From: JASLEW01 sp963732005
GTDB taxonomy: Bacteria > Acidobacteriota > Thermoanaerobaculia > Multivoradales > UBA5704
Length of the DNA: 64,000 nucleotides
Direction: 5' to 3'
NCBI GenBank assembly: GCA_963732005.1
Contig: CAVSXT010000003.1
Span: 1,488,001-1,552,000 of the forward strand
This document shows, piece by piece, positions 27,730-36,674 of the stretch. The stretch's first letter is position 1; each line of letters starts with the position of its first letter. The translations under genes and the position numbers were made by a program. Under the pieces are notes generated by a model. It worked only from the letters and a program-made list of their open reading frames with translations, did no database searches and had not been told where the DNA came from.

Positions 27730-29246
27730 TGGCGCGGGCTCCGGCCGGCGGCACCGGCGCCGCCGCCGACACCGCCGGCGCGGCGCAGCCCTGGCTGCCC
27801 GGCCGTTGCCGCTCCCGCCGGCAGCGGCGCGGGCCGCGGCGCGAGCGGCCTGACGGATGCGGCCGCGCCGCGGGCGGCGGCCAGCACCGCCACCCGATCG
27901 AGCCGCATGGTCGCCAGCAGGAGGCCGCCGAAGAACCAGTAGAAGAGATCGGAGGTGACGTCGAAGACGACGCTGCCCAGCAGCTGGGCGAGGAAGAAAA
28001 GCAGGCAGGCGGTGGCCAGGGAGCGGTGGAAGGGGGTCCGCAGCACGAAGACCTGGCGCAGCGCGAAGCCGATCAGGTAGATGCGGACGAAGTAGACGAG
28101 CAGGAAGCCGACCGGCCCGAGCTCGAGCATCACCCGGCCGCTCTCCGACTCGGTGCCGAGACCATGGAGCCAGTAGTAGGGGACGGACCCCTTGGTGAAG
28201 GCGGTGGCGGTCTGGTGGGTGGCGCCGATGCCGAAGCCCGCCGGCCCGGCATCGGGCAGCAGCTCGAACGGCGAGGTGAACGGCGCGATCAGCCGCCCTC
28301 CGATGTCGGCGGTGCTGGATGCCCTGCCGACGAAGGCGCCGAGCGCGTCGGAGCCCACCGAGATCAGCAGGACGGCGAGCATGGCGCCGCCGAGCAGCAG
28401 CCGTCCGAAGGTCGCGCCGCCGTCGCCGCCGCGGATCACCGCCAGCCACCAGTAGATCGGAAACAGCAGGGCCAGCATCAGCACCGGTCCGCGCGAGCCG
28501 GTCATCAGCATGCCGAGCGCCGCCATGCCGAGCGCGACATGGGCGGCCAGGCTGTGGCGCAGGCGCCAGCGCGTCGCCGCCAGATAGGCCAGCACGAGGA
28601 TGGTGATGGCGACCAGGTAGGAGCCGTAGCCGGTGATGTAGGAGAAGGTGGCGGTGACCCGCACGTACTCCGACGAGCCGAAGGTGGAAACGTAACCGCT
28701 GCCGTTGGCGTAGGCGCCGGCGGCCTCGTCCGACCGGGCGTAGGTGTTGAGCAGGCTCGAGGAGGGGCTGAAGAACTGCGCCACGGCGAGCAGCCCGACC
28801 GGGATCGACAGCAGGATGTAGCGCCGCAGGAAGAGGATCAGGTCGCGGTCGGTGAGAAACGCCGCCGGCAGCACGAAGAGCATGGGCACGTAGAGGAAGT
28901 AGGCCTTGAAGCCGAAGATGCCGACCAGCAGGTTGGGCAGCTGCGGGTTGAAGATCTCGAGCACGCCGACCAGGGCGCCGGCAGCCAGGGCAAAGTACAG
29001 GGTGGGGAGCGGCGGCGGCCGCAGCCGCGACCTCTCCCGCTCGCGCATGAAACCCAGGTAGACGCCGACCAGGAGGACGTCCTTGGCCAGGTAGACCAGG
29101 TCCTGGGCGCCCGGGAACACCCATTTGCGAATCGCTCCTTCCATCACCAGCAGGACCATCACCACCTGCACCGCGAGGCGCCAGTTCACCATCGCCCAGA
29201 GGAAGGCGCCGGCGCCGGCGAACACCAGGACGATCCGCAGGTCCAT
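27726..29246 (-). CDS. O-antigen ligase/polymerase-like membrane protein (Wzy-type)
   Basis: The 506-residue polytopic protein has about a dozen hydrophobic helices. It shows an O-antigen ligase/Wzy-like pattern: the periplasmic-loop region has LLNTYARSDEAAGAY, GMLMTGSRGPVLMLALL (the G-S-R-G motif common in these enzymes) and a later FGIGATHQTATAFTKG loop. The probable role is to polymerise repeat units on the periplasmic side of the inner membrane. The C-terminus is Pro/Ala-rich. Its position between glycosyltransferases and its stop-to-start abutment with the upstream GT4 gene support this. Wzy proteins vary widely, so the specific activity is inferred. Confidence 0.75.
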   Translation of the reverse strand: MDLRIVLVFAGAGAFLWAMVNWRLAVQVVMVLLVMEGAIRKWVFPGAQDLVYLAKDVLLVGVYLGFMRERERSRLRPPPLPTLYFALAAGALVGVLEIFNPQLPNLLVGIFGFKAYFLYVPMLFVLPAAFLTDRDLILFLRRYILLSIPVGLLAVAQFFSPSSSLLNTYARSDEAAGAYANGSGYVSTFGSSEYVRVTATFSYITGYGSYLVAITILVLAYLAATRWRLRHSLAAHVALGMAALGMLMTGSRGPVLMLALLFPIYWWLAVIRGGDGGATFGRLLLGGAMLAVLLISVGSDALGAFVGRASSTADIGGRLIAPFTSPFELLPDAGPAGFGIGATHQTATAFTKGSVPYYWLHGLGTESESGRVMLELGPVGFLLVYFVRIYLIGFALRQVFVLRTPFHRSLATACLLFFLAQLLGSVVFDVTSDLFYWFFGGLLLATMRLDRVAVLAAARGAAASVRPLAPRPAPLPAGAATAGQPGLRRAGGVGGGAGAAGRSPRQ

Positions 29247-30278
29247 CTAGCCGAGGGCTCCCATCAGCGCTTCCTGATAGAGCCCGGCGATGCGCTCGCT
29301 GCCGTGCCGGGCGAGATGTTCCGCCGCTCCGGCGCGCAGCGCGGCCTGCCGCTCGGGATGGAGCAGGAGGTCGGCGAGGACCGCCGCCAGCTCCGCGACG
29401 CTGCCGTTGGGGAAGATGCGGCCACAGGGCCCGATCGCCTCGGGCAGGCCGCCCCCGGCCGAGCCCACCACCACGCAGCCGCAGGCGATCCCCTCGAGGG
29501 CGGCAACGCCGAACGGTTCGTTGTAGCGTGACGGCACGACCAGGATGCGGTGGCGGTTGAGCAGCGGTACCAGGTCGCCGTCCCGGCGCGTGCCGAGGAA
29601 CTCGACCTGATCGGCCACGCCCAGGCTCGCCGCCTGGGCGCGCAGCCGCGGCAGCTCGGGGCCGTCGCCCACCAGCGTGAGGTGCGGCCGGATACCGCCG
29701 GCGGCGAGCTGCCCCAGCGCCGCGATCAGCAGGTCCACGCCCTTGTCCGAGACCAGCCGGCCGAGGAAGATGAGGTCGAGCGTGCGCTCCACCTCCGGCA
29801 GTAGGCGAAAGAGATGGTCGCGGTAGGCATTCGGGATCACCAGCGAGGGGGTCGCGAGATCTGCCGCCATCGCCCGGCTCACCGAGATCGAGACCGCGGC
29901 GAAGCGCAGCAGGCTGCGCTTGAGGCGATCCTGCCAGGCGACGTGCCCGTCGCTGCGGCAGTACCAGCTATGGTGAGAGACCGCCCACGGCCGGCGCACC
30001 AGCAGCAGCGGCCAGAGCCCACGCAGGCTGACGTTGGCCTGGAAGAAGACGTCGCAGGAGCGCACCGCGCGCAGCAGTGCGAAGGGCCCCGGCCGCCGCA
30101 GGACCGAGAACGGCAGCTGGCAGGCAGCCGCGCCCGCAGCGTCCGTGGCCGCCGGGATGCGCGTCACCACCGTGACCTGGTGCCCGCGGGCCGTCAGGCG
30201 GTCCGCCAGCAGGGCCTGACCGATCTCGAGCCCGCCGATGTTCGGCAGGAATGCGGGCGAGTAGATCAGGATCCTCAT
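29247..30278 (-). CDS. Glycosyltransferase family 4
   Basis: The 343-residue GT4 has ILIYSPAFLPNIGGLEIGQALLA at the N-terminus, LIFLGRLVSDKGVDLLIAAL, LTLVGDGPELPRLRAQA and VVPSRYNEPFGVAALEGIACGCVVVG. The PNIGG segment matches the nucleotide/acceptor G-G motif of the family. ATG 30278 overlaps the upstream stop (ATGA); the stop directly abuts the start of the polymerase gene. Confidence 0.94.
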   Translation of the reverse strand: MRILIYSPAFLPNIGGLEIGQALLADRLTARGHQVTVVTRIPAATDAAGAAACQLPFSVLRRPGPFALLRAVRSCDVFFQANVSLRGLWPLLLVRRPWAVSHHSWYCRSDGHVAWQDRLKRSLLRFAAVSISVSRAMAADLATPSLVIPNAYRDHLFRLLPEVERTLDLIFLGRLVSDKGVDLLIAALGQLAAGGIRPHLTLVGDGPELPRLRAQAASLGVADQVEFLGTRRDGDLVPLLNRHRILVVPSRYNEPFGVAALEGIACGCVVVGSAGGGLPEAIGPCGRIFPNGSVAELAAVLADLLLHPERQAALRAGAAEHLARHGSERIAGLYQEALMGALG

Positions 30279-31297
30279 ACGGTGGGCGGGCCGGCGAGCA
30301 GCGCGTGGAAGCGCACGGCCTGGTGCGCGAGATCGTGATCGCCGTACCACGCTCGCGCCCGCGCGGCGAGTCCCGCGGGGTCGGCCGGCGCGGGCTCGCG
30401 TCCGGGCTCCCAGCATGGCGGAGGCGCCGCCGCGGGGCCGTGCCAGCGCCGCGGCCGGGCGCAGACGGGAACCAGCCCGTGGGCGCAGTAGGCGGCGAAG
30501 ACCGTGGACTTCGGCAGCATGGCTGGCGGATAACCGAGGAAGCCCGCATAGGAGCGCATCAGGACGGCGCTGGCCTCGGCTTCCGGCAGCGCGCCGAGCG
30601 CTCGCACCGGCAGGCCGCCGAGGCGCGCCGGCAATGCGGCCGCCAGGCTCGGGCCGAGATCGACGATCTCGGCGACGTCCAGGCCGCGGCAGGCCGCGAT
30701 CAGCGCTTCCTGCAGCTCGCCGTAGGCACGCCGGCGGTTGCCGGCACCGCCGAAGACCAGCATCGTGCGCGGCTGCCGCTCGCCTGGTGGCGTCACCGCG
30801 GCCGGGTCGCCCACCGTCGAGAACACCGGCGTCACCTCGACCGCCGCCCTCGGCCGCCAGCGCTCCAGCATGCGGCCGTAGAGCGCGAGGCTGGTGGCGG
30901 CGCCGTCGCTCGCCCGCAGCAGGCGCGCGGCGAGGCGGCGCTGGACGGGAGACGTCCAGAACGAGCTGCGCCACGGCGGTCCGCCGGCGTAGACCTCATG
31001 GAAGTACGTCACCAACCGCCTGCCGGGCCCGCCGGCGCGCCAGCGGGCGACGCCGCGGACCAGCCAGGACGGACAACCCCGGGTCGCATAGCCGTAGTTC
31101 ACGTAGTGCAGGAGAACCACCGCGGCGCCGGTTGCCGACAGCTGCTGCGCCAGCGCTGCCGGGCGGCGGCGGTGGTTGCCGGCCAGCAAGCATGATCCCA
31201 TGCCGCCCGCCGCGAGCATCCGCCCGAGCGCCGCCGCATAGCCGCCGACGCCCTCTCCGGCGGACGGCAGGTGCGGCACGATCTGCACCACCGTCAT
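30275..31297 (-). CDS. GT4-like glycosyltransferase, divergent
   Basis: The 340-residue protein begins VVQIVPHLPSAGEGVGGYAAALG, a GT4-type N-terminal strand with G-G-Y-A loop, and contains TYFHEVYAGGPPWRS and LVFGGAGNRRRAYGELQEAL. The C-terminal half lacks a clear E-x7-E donor motif; instead it has SYAGFLGYPPAMLPKSTVFAAY. It could be a glycosyltransferase with an unusual donor site or a non-catalytic relative. It is embedded in the operon with four-base overlaps on both sides. Confidence 0.72.
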   Translation of the reverse strand: MTVVQIVPHLPSAGEGVGGYAAALGRMLAAGGMGSCLLAGNHRRRPAALAQQLSATGAAVVLLHYVNYGYATRGCPSWLVRGVARWRAGGPGRRLVTYFHEVYAGGPPWRSSFWTSPVQRRLAARLLRASDGAATSLALYGRMLERWRPRAAVEVTPVFSTVGDPAAVTPPGERQPRTMLVFGGAGNRRRAYGELQEALIAACRGLDVAEIVDLGPSLAAALPARLGGLPVRALGALPEAEASAVLMRSYAGFLGYPPAMLPKSTVFAAYCAHGLVPVCARPRRWHGPAAAPPPCWEPGREPAPADPAGLAARARAWYGDHDLAHQAVRFHALLAGPPTV

Positions 31298-32082
31298 GGC
31301 GCGGCGCCCCCGAGCAGGCGGCGCAGTCGTGCGTCGTGCGCCGCCGGGACGGCACAGATCAGATTCGCCGTGCCCTGCAGCAGCGAGAGGTCACGCCGCG
31401 GGTCGTCGAGGACGCGGATCCGCTCGTCGACCAGCAGGAAGCGCGAATAGCCGAAGCCGGCCAGGAATCGCACCAGCTCGTGCGGCTCGTAACCCAGGGT
31501 CCGCGTCCAGTCGGCGTTGACCTCGAGGTGGAGCAGCGGCGGCCGCCGGCGCAGGGTTTCGGCTGCCCCGGCGAGGACGCGCAGCTCGGCGCCTTCGACG
31601 TCGCACTTGACGAACGCCGGCGGCGGCTCGCCGCGGGCGCCGAGGTAGCCGTCGATGGTCGTGGCCCGGCAGGTGTAGGTGCGGACCTCCTGCGACGCCG
31701 GCCAGGCGCTCTGCCGGGCGATCGAGGCCTGGGCATGGTCCGGCTGCGGCACGAAGAGCGGCAGCTCGCCGTCCGCCGCGGCCAGGGCGCATTGGTTGAG
31801 CACGACGTTGTCGAAGCGGCATTCGCGTTTCACGTTGGCTGCCAGCAGCTCGAAGGTCGGCGGTACCGGCTCGAAGGCATGGACCCGGCCGCTTCTCCCG
31901 GCCAGGTGCGAGAACAAAACAGTGTAATACCCGTGGTTGGCGCCGACGTCGAAGACGACGTCGCCACGGCGGACGAGAGTCAGGAAGGCGAGCTTCTCGC
32001 AATTCACCTGGCGCCGGCAGCGGGTGAGCCGGGCATAGATTCCTGGCGCCTGGGCCAGCGCGAAGTTGAGCCAGGATCTCAC
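31294..32082 (-). CDS. FkbM-family methyltransferase
   Basis: The 262-residue FkbM protein has a canonical motif I VVFDVGANHGYYTVLFSHLA, VHAFEPVPPTFELLAANV, and FVKCDVEGAELRVLAGA with LLHLEVN. GTG start overlapping the GT4 stop. The most canonical of the FkbM group in this window; predicted to O-methylate a sugar hydroxyl in the polysaccharide. Confidence 0.93.
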   Translation of the reverse strand: MRSWLNFALAQAPGIYARLTRCRRQVNCEKLAFLTLVRRGDVVFDVGANHGYYTVLFSHLAGRSGRVHAFEPVPPTFELLAANVKRECRFDNVVLNQCALAAADGELPLFVPQPDHAQASIARQSAWPASQEVRTYTCRATTIDGYLGARGEPPPAFVKCDVEGAELRVLAGAAETLRRRPPLLHLEVNADWTRTLGYEPHELVRFLAGFGYSRFLLVDERIRVLDDPRRDLSLLQGTANLICAVPAAHDARLRRLLGGAAP

Positions 32083-33167
32083 GGGCCGTGCTCCGCGTCG
32101 ACCGTCGTGTAGGCGGCGAAACAGCGCTCGGCGACGTGGTCCCAGGTGAACCTCTCCTCTACGCGGCGCCGCGCGGCCGCCGAGAGTCGCGCCCAGAGGG
32201 CCGGCTCGGCGGCCATCCTGGCGAGGGCGGCGCCGATCGCGGCGGGGTCGTTGGGCGGCACCAGCAGGCCGGTGCGCTCGTGTTCCACGATCTCCGGCAG
32301 CGAGGCCGCCCGCGAGGCGATCACCGGGCAGCCGCAGGCCATCGCCTCGAGCGGCGCGATGCCGAACAGCTCGTTGGCGCCGGCGCTGCCGGCGGCGTCC
32401 ACCGGCGTCGGGTGGACGAGCGCCATCGACCGCTGCAGGATGGCGATCACCTCGGCGTCGGTCAGCTCGTGGTGAAAGCGCACGTCCCTGCCCGCGGCGA
32501 GCTGCCGCAGGTGATCGAGGTAGGGCTGGTCCAGCGCCGGGCCGACGACGTGCAGGACCATCCCCGGCGGCAGGCCGGCGATCAGGTGGTGAATGCCCTT
32601 GTGCGGCAGGATGCGGCCCAGGAAGACCGCCGCGCCGTCGTGCGCCGCCGTCGCCCGCGCCGGGTAAAGGTCCGGATCGACGCCACAGTAGATCACGCGA
32701 TGTGGCCGCGGGCGCCCCGGCAGCTCGCGGGCGGCATACTCGGAGATCGGCAGATGAGCGGTGATCCAGCGCGATTGATCGATGTGGAAGCCCGGGGTCA
32801 TGGCGCCTCCCCCCAGATCGGACACGAACACCCGGCTGCCCTGGCGGTGGCCGAAACAGCTGGCGAGGAACGTCGGCAGCACGAAGTACTGGTGGCAGTG
32901 CACCACGTCGGCGCCTCGCAGCTCGCGCCGCAGCCAGGGGGAGAACGGCACCATCTTGTGGCGCGACCAGCTGGCCAGGATGACGCGTTCCAGGGTCGGG
33001 CCGAGCCGCTCGCGCCGCGCCCGGCGGCCGAAGCTCACCAGCTTCACCGCGGCGCGGCGGGCCATGGCGCGGGCCAGCTCCTCGGCGAAGCGTTCGCCGC
33101 CGCCGACATACGACTCCGGCGCGAAGTAGGTCGGAGTCACGTAGCAGACGCGCAGCGGATCGTTCAT
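32079..33167 (-). CDS. Glycosyltransferase family 4
   Basis: The 362-residue GT4 has VCYVTPTYFAPESYVGGGERFAEELA (G-G-G-E-R acceptor loop), HCHQYFVLP, AVFLGRILPHKGIHHLIAGL, and NELFGIAPLEAMACGCPVIASRA. I chose ATG 33167, which overlaps the flippase stop; an ATG three codons earlier is also possible. It has the standard length and a complete set of motifs. Confidence 0.94.
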   Translation of the reverse strand: MNDPLRVCYVTPTYFAPESYVGGGERFAEELARAMARRAAVKLVSFGRRARRERLGPTLERVILASWSRHKMVPFSPWLRRELRGADVVHCHQYFVLPTFLASCFGHRQGSRVFVSDLGGGAMTPGFHIDQSRWITAHLPISEYAARELPGRPRPHRVIYCGVDPDLYPARATAAHDGAAVFLGRILPHKGIHHLIAGLPPGMVLHVVGPALDQPYLDHLRQLAAGRDVRFHHELTDAEVIAILQRSMALVHPTPVDAAGSAGANELFGIAPLEAMACGCPVIASRAASLPEIVEHERTGLLVPPNDPAAIGAALARMAAEPALWARLSAAARRRVEERFTWDHVAERCFAAYTTVDAEHGP

Positions 33168-34690
33168 CGCATCCATTGCACCCAATGCGGCCGGCGGATC
33201 CCGACGGCGGTGATGGCCAGCTGCAGCCCGAGGCCGGTGGCGGCCGAGAGCAGGTTGAAGCGCAGCACTCCCGCGGTCGTCCCGAGCGGCAACGCCGCCA
33301 CGAAGCCGGCCTGCGCCATGATCAGCAGCAGCAGCGCCAGGGCTTCCCAGCGGTTCCAGGAGCGTGCGAAGTTGACGCCGATCACATAGGCGCCGAGCAG
33401 CGTCAGGCCGGCGCCGGCGATCACCAGCACCAGCTCGCGGTGCAGGCCGGCGTACTGCTTGCCGAGGATGAGCAGCAGGGTGCCAGGCATCGCCATCGCG
33501 AGCGCCAGCAGGGCGAGCGCAAAGGCCAGCAGCAGTCCGCCGTACTGCAGGTACCGCCGCCAGTACAGCCGATCGTCGACGATGCGCGCCAGGCGCGGCA
33601 GCAGCACCACGCCGGTGAGCCCGGAGACCATGCCCACGATCAGGCCCAGGCGCCCCAGGGCGCCGACTTCGGCGATGTTGCGGGCGGCGCCGAAGGTGGC
33701 GGCGAGCCAGACGATCAGCGGTCCCTGGACCGAGAAGTAAAGGGCGCTCGGCAGGCTCGGCAGCAGGTAGCGCAGGACCTGGCGGCGGTAGGGGCCGAGG
33801 TCCGGCAGAGTCGCCGGGCCGGCGGCGGTGGCGAGCGGCGGGGCGGCGGCAGGCCGCCGCGCGGCGGGGGCCAGGCCGGCCAGGGTCGCGGTGGCGGCCG
33901 CGCCGAGCGCGGCGCCGAGCATGCCGAGCCAGGCGCGCAGCAGCGAGGCCGCCACCATCACCAGCGCCACGACCAGGCGGACGGTGCCGCCGGCGACCTC
34001 CGCGCGATAGGAACGGACCAGGCTGCCGGCCAGACGCAGTGCCAGGAGTCGCACGGCGGCGGCGATCTGGAACCAGACGCACAGCAGCAGCGCCGCGGTG
34101 ACGGCGGCGACGTCCCCGAGCGCGAAGCCCTTGGCGGCCGCCGAACGCGGGAAGGCGAGCAGGATGCCGGCGCCGCCGATCAGGAACGCGCCGCGCCGCA
34201 GCGACAGCACGGCGTGGAGATAGGGCTGGAAGTCCTCGCCGGTCTTGCCGGCGCGCTGGAAGAAATAGAGCAGCGAGCTGGTGCTGCCCAGGTCCGAGGC
34301 GAAAGTGAAGAAGGTGACGATGGAGTTGGCCAGAGTGTAGAGGGCGAACTGCTGGACCGGCATGAAGCGGACCAGCAGCAGGCCGGCCGCCAGGCCGGTG
34401 ACCTGGGTGAGCGTCTGGGCCGTGAAGTAGGCCGAGAGGATACCGGCCCAGGTCCGCAGCGCGCGTCGCAGGGCCGGCGCCGGCGGCGGCGCCAGCGGCG
34501 GCGCCGGGTCCACGCCGAGCGCCGCCGCCAGGTTCGCGCCGAGCGCCGCCGCCGGCTGCGTCGCGACCATCTCGGCGGCGTCGGCTGCTGCGGCGTCAGC
34601 TGCTGCGGCGCCGGCTGCTGCGGCGTCAGCTGCTGCGGCGTCGGCTGCGGCGTCGGCGGGGATCGGGGCGATCTCGGGCAGTGGCTCCAT
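33164..34690 (-). CDS. Polysaccharide flippase-like membrane protein (Wzx/MATE superfamily)
   Basis: The 508-residue integral membrane protein has about twelve to fourteen hydrophobic helices in the pattern of polysaccharide exporters (QVTGLAAGLLLVRFMPVQQFALYTLANS at the start of the transmembrane region). It would flip the lipid-linked repeat unit to the periplasm. The first 45 residues are a cytoplasmic Ala/Asp repeat made by a 15-base tandem repeat and are unlikely to be structured. It is four-base overlapped with the GT4 downstream and nine bases from asnB upstream. Confidence 0.85.
   Translation of the reverse strand: MEPLPEIAPIPADAAADAAAADAAAAGAAAADAAAADAAEMVATQPAAALGANLAAALGVDPAPPLAPPPAPALRRALRTWAGILSAYFTAQTLTQVTGLAAGLLLVRFMPVQQFALYTLANSIVTFFTFASDLGSTSSLLYFFQRAGKTGEDFQPYLHAVLSLRRGAFLIGGAGILLAFPRSAAAKGFALGDVAAVTAALLLCVWFQIAAAVRLLALRLAGSLVRSYRAEVAGGTVRLVVALVMVAASLLRAWLGMLGAALGAAATATLAGLAPAARRPAAAPPLATAAGPATLPDLGPYRRQVLRYLLPSLPSALYFSVQGPLIVWLAATFGAARNIAEVGALGRLGLIVGMVSGLTGVVLLPRLARIVDDRLYWRRYLQYGGLLLAFALALLALAMAMPGTLLLILGKQYAGLHRELVLVIAGAGLTLLGAYVIGVNFARSWNRWEALALLLLIMAQAGFVAALPLGTTAGVLRFNLLSAATGLGLQLAITAVGIRRPHWVQWMR
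34576..34657. repeat. 15-base tandem repeat at the N-terminus of the flippase gene
   Basis: About five units of the type GGCTGCTGCGGCGTC, encoding Ala-Asp-Ala-Ala-Ala on the minus strand. The array can expand or contract in frame without touching the membrane domain. Confidence 0.9.
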
Positions 34691-34699
34691 GGCAGCGCT

Positions 34700-36661
34700 T
34701 CAGGGAGCGGGCGGCGCCGGCGCTGCCGCGGCGGCCGGTGCCGGCGCCCCGGGCAGCGCGATGCCGAGCCCGGCCAGGACCAGCGGTGCCAGGGCGCGGG
34801 AGCGGCCGCCGAGGTTGTGGCCGGCGGCGCCCAGCTCGCCCGGGCGCAGCCATTCGAGGACCGGGATATAGAAACCGCTCTTGGGCCGGCGCCAGAGGGC
34901 GTCGGGCAGCTCCGGGGCGAGGCGCCGCACCAGCGCCGCCTTGCCGGGGCGGTCGGGTCCGAAGAAGCCGGCGGCCGCCAGCTGGCGGCGCAGGCAGGCG
35001 TCCACCAGCGGCACCCGCAGCTCGACCGACGAGGCCATCGAGGCCCAATCGGAGTCGCGGAGCAGCTGGTTGCGCATGTATTGAGCAGACTCCATCTGCT
35101 GGACGGCGAGCCAGGCGGTGGCGGTGGGCCGGCTGCCGTTGGCGGTGGCGCCGGCAATGCCGCCGACACCGCCGACACCGCCGAGTGGCGGCCTGGCGGC
35201 ATCGGCGATCGGGTCGTAGGCGCTGAGGCCGGCGGCGGCGGCCTCGGCGCCCATCAGCGCCGGCAGCTCCTCGGGCAGGAACAGCGCGCGGCGCAGGAAG
35301 TAGCTGCCGGGGAGGGTCGCGCCGTGGCGCAGCAACCCGGCGAGCTTGGGGCGGCCGGGTGCCAGGCGGGCGGCGAGAGCGGGCCAGGCGGCGGCGAGGC
35401 CCGGCAGGCGCCGGCCCCAGCGCGCCGCGCGGACGCCGCGGGGCACGTCGGCGAAGGACGGGTAGCTGCCGAACAGCTCGTCGCCGCCGAGGCCGGAGAG
35501 CACCACCTTCAGCCCTGCCTCGTGCGCCGCCCGGCTGACGGCAAAGGTGTTGAAGCCGTCGATCGAGGGTTGGTCCATGGCGGCCAGCGCCGCCGGCCAG
35601 AGGCGGGCGAAATCCTCGCGTCCGAGCCGCCGCTCGAGGTGGCGGCAGCCGAGGCGGCGCGCCACCGCCGCGGCGAGCGGCGCCTCGTCGCTTGCGGTGC
35701 CGGCGAGCACGTCGAAGGCGAGCGTGAAGGTTGCGGGCGGCTCGGCCAGGTGGCGCCGGGCGAGCGCCGCGATCAGGCTCGAGTCGAGCCCTGCCGAGAG
35801 GAAGACCGCGACCGGCACGTCGGAGACCAGGTGGGCGGCGATCGACTGCTCGATCGCCGCCGCGGCGGTGAGCGGCGGCGCGGCAGGCGCCGCCGTCCCG
35901 GCGCCGTCCAGCGGGTTCTCCCGCGGGTCGGCGGCGAGGCCGCGGAAGGGGCGGGGCTCGCCGGCGCGGCCCTCCTCGGCGATCATCAGGTGTCCGGCCG
36001 GCAGGGCGCGGACGGCGCTACGGATCGTCCAGGGCTCCGGCACCGAGCCCCACAGCAGGAAGCCGGCGAGGCCGGCCGGATCGACCTGGCGCGACACCGC
36101 GCCTCCCGCCTCGAGCGCCTTGACCTGCGAGGCGAAGCGCAGCTGGCCGCCGGGGGATGCCGGCGACCAGCCGGCTCCCCGAGGCGCCAGGGAGTAGTAG
36201 AGCGGCTTGATACCCATCTCGTCGCGGGCCAGCAGCAGCCGCCGCGGGCGCTCCGGCCGCTCGTCCCAGATGGCCAGCGCGAACATGCCGCGCAGGCGCG
36301 CCAGCATGGCTTCGCCATGGCGCAGGTAGAGGGCGAGCACCACCTCGGTGTCGCCGCTGCCGCGGCCCTGCCAGCCGTCCGCGGCGAGCTCCGCCCGGAG
36401 CTGGCGGAAGTTGTAGATCTCGCCATTGATCACGATCTGGACCCGCCCCGCGTCGCCGGCCATCGGCTGGGCGCCGGCGGGGGAGAGGTCGAGGATGGCG
36501 AGGCGCCGGGCGGCGAGCCCGGCGCGGCCGTCCGCGGACACCCAGGCTCCCGCGGCGTCGGGGCCGCGTGCGGTCATCGCCTCACGCGTCCGCAGCAGCT
36601 CCTCGCGGTCGATGGCGGGCGCCGCCGCGCCGAAGCTGAAGATGCCGTTGATGCCGCACAT
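34700..36661 (-). CDS. Asparagine synthase-like glutamine amidotransferase (AsnB family)
   Basis: The 653-residue class II amidotransferase starts MCGINGIFSF with catalytic Cys2, has RGPDAAGAWVS and NGEIYNFRQLRAEL in the glutaminase domain and the ATP-pyrophosphatase P-loop SAGLDSSLIAAL in the synthase domain, then GLGGDELFGSYPSF. In polysaccharide loci such enzymes usually amidate uronic acids rather than make asparagine; this is inference from context. A small Gly-Gly-Val repeat (LGGVGGVGGIAG) interrupts a loop before WLAVQQMESAQYMRNQLLRD. The C-terminus is an Ala/Pro tail. Confidence 0.93.
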   Translation of the reverse strand: MCGINGIFSFGAAAPAIDREELLRTREAMTARGPDAAGAWVSADGRAGLAARRLAILDLSPAGAQPMAGDAGRVQIVINGEIYNFRQLRAELAADGWQGRGSGDTEVVLALYLRHGEAMLARLRGMFALAIWDERPERPRRLLLARDEMGIKPLYYSLAPRGAGWSPASPGGQLRFASQVKALEAGGAVSRQVDPAGLAGFLLWGSVPEPWTIRSAVRALPAGHLMIAEEGRAGEPRPFRGLAADPRENPLDGAGTAAPAAPPLTAAAAIEQSIAAHLVSDVPVAVFLSAGLDSSLIAALARRHLAEPPATFTLAFDVLAGTASDEAPLAAAVARRLGCRHLERRLGREDFARLWPAALAAMDQPSIDGFNTFAVSRAAHEAGLKVVLSGLGGDELFGSYPSFADVPRGVRAARWGRRLPGLAAAWPALAARLAPGRPKLAGLLRHGATLPGSYFLRRALFLPEELPALMGAEAAAAGLSAYDPIADAARPPLGGVGGVGGIAGATANGSRPTATAWLAVQQMESAQYMRNQLLRDSDWASMASSVELRVPLVDACLRRQLAAAGFFGPDRPGKAALVRRLAPELPDALWRRPKSGFYIPVLEWLRPGELGAAGHNLGGRSRALAPLVLAGLGIALPGAPAPAAAAAPAPPAP

Positions 36662-36674
36662 GGGATCGCCGCGC

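Noticed and set aside
34576..34657. Possible CRISPR-like array
   Set aside because: Units are contiguous 15-base codon repeats with no spacers and lie inside a coding frame. No CRISPR array or cas gene was seen anywhere in the window.
34700..36661. AsnB-like protein as a lasso-peptide cyclase working with the PqqD and HprK-like genes
   Set aside because: It keeps the glutaminase Cys2 and full AsnB architecture, sits 20 kb away inside the glycan operon, and no transglutaminase-type B2 protease is present, so uronic-acid amidation fits better.
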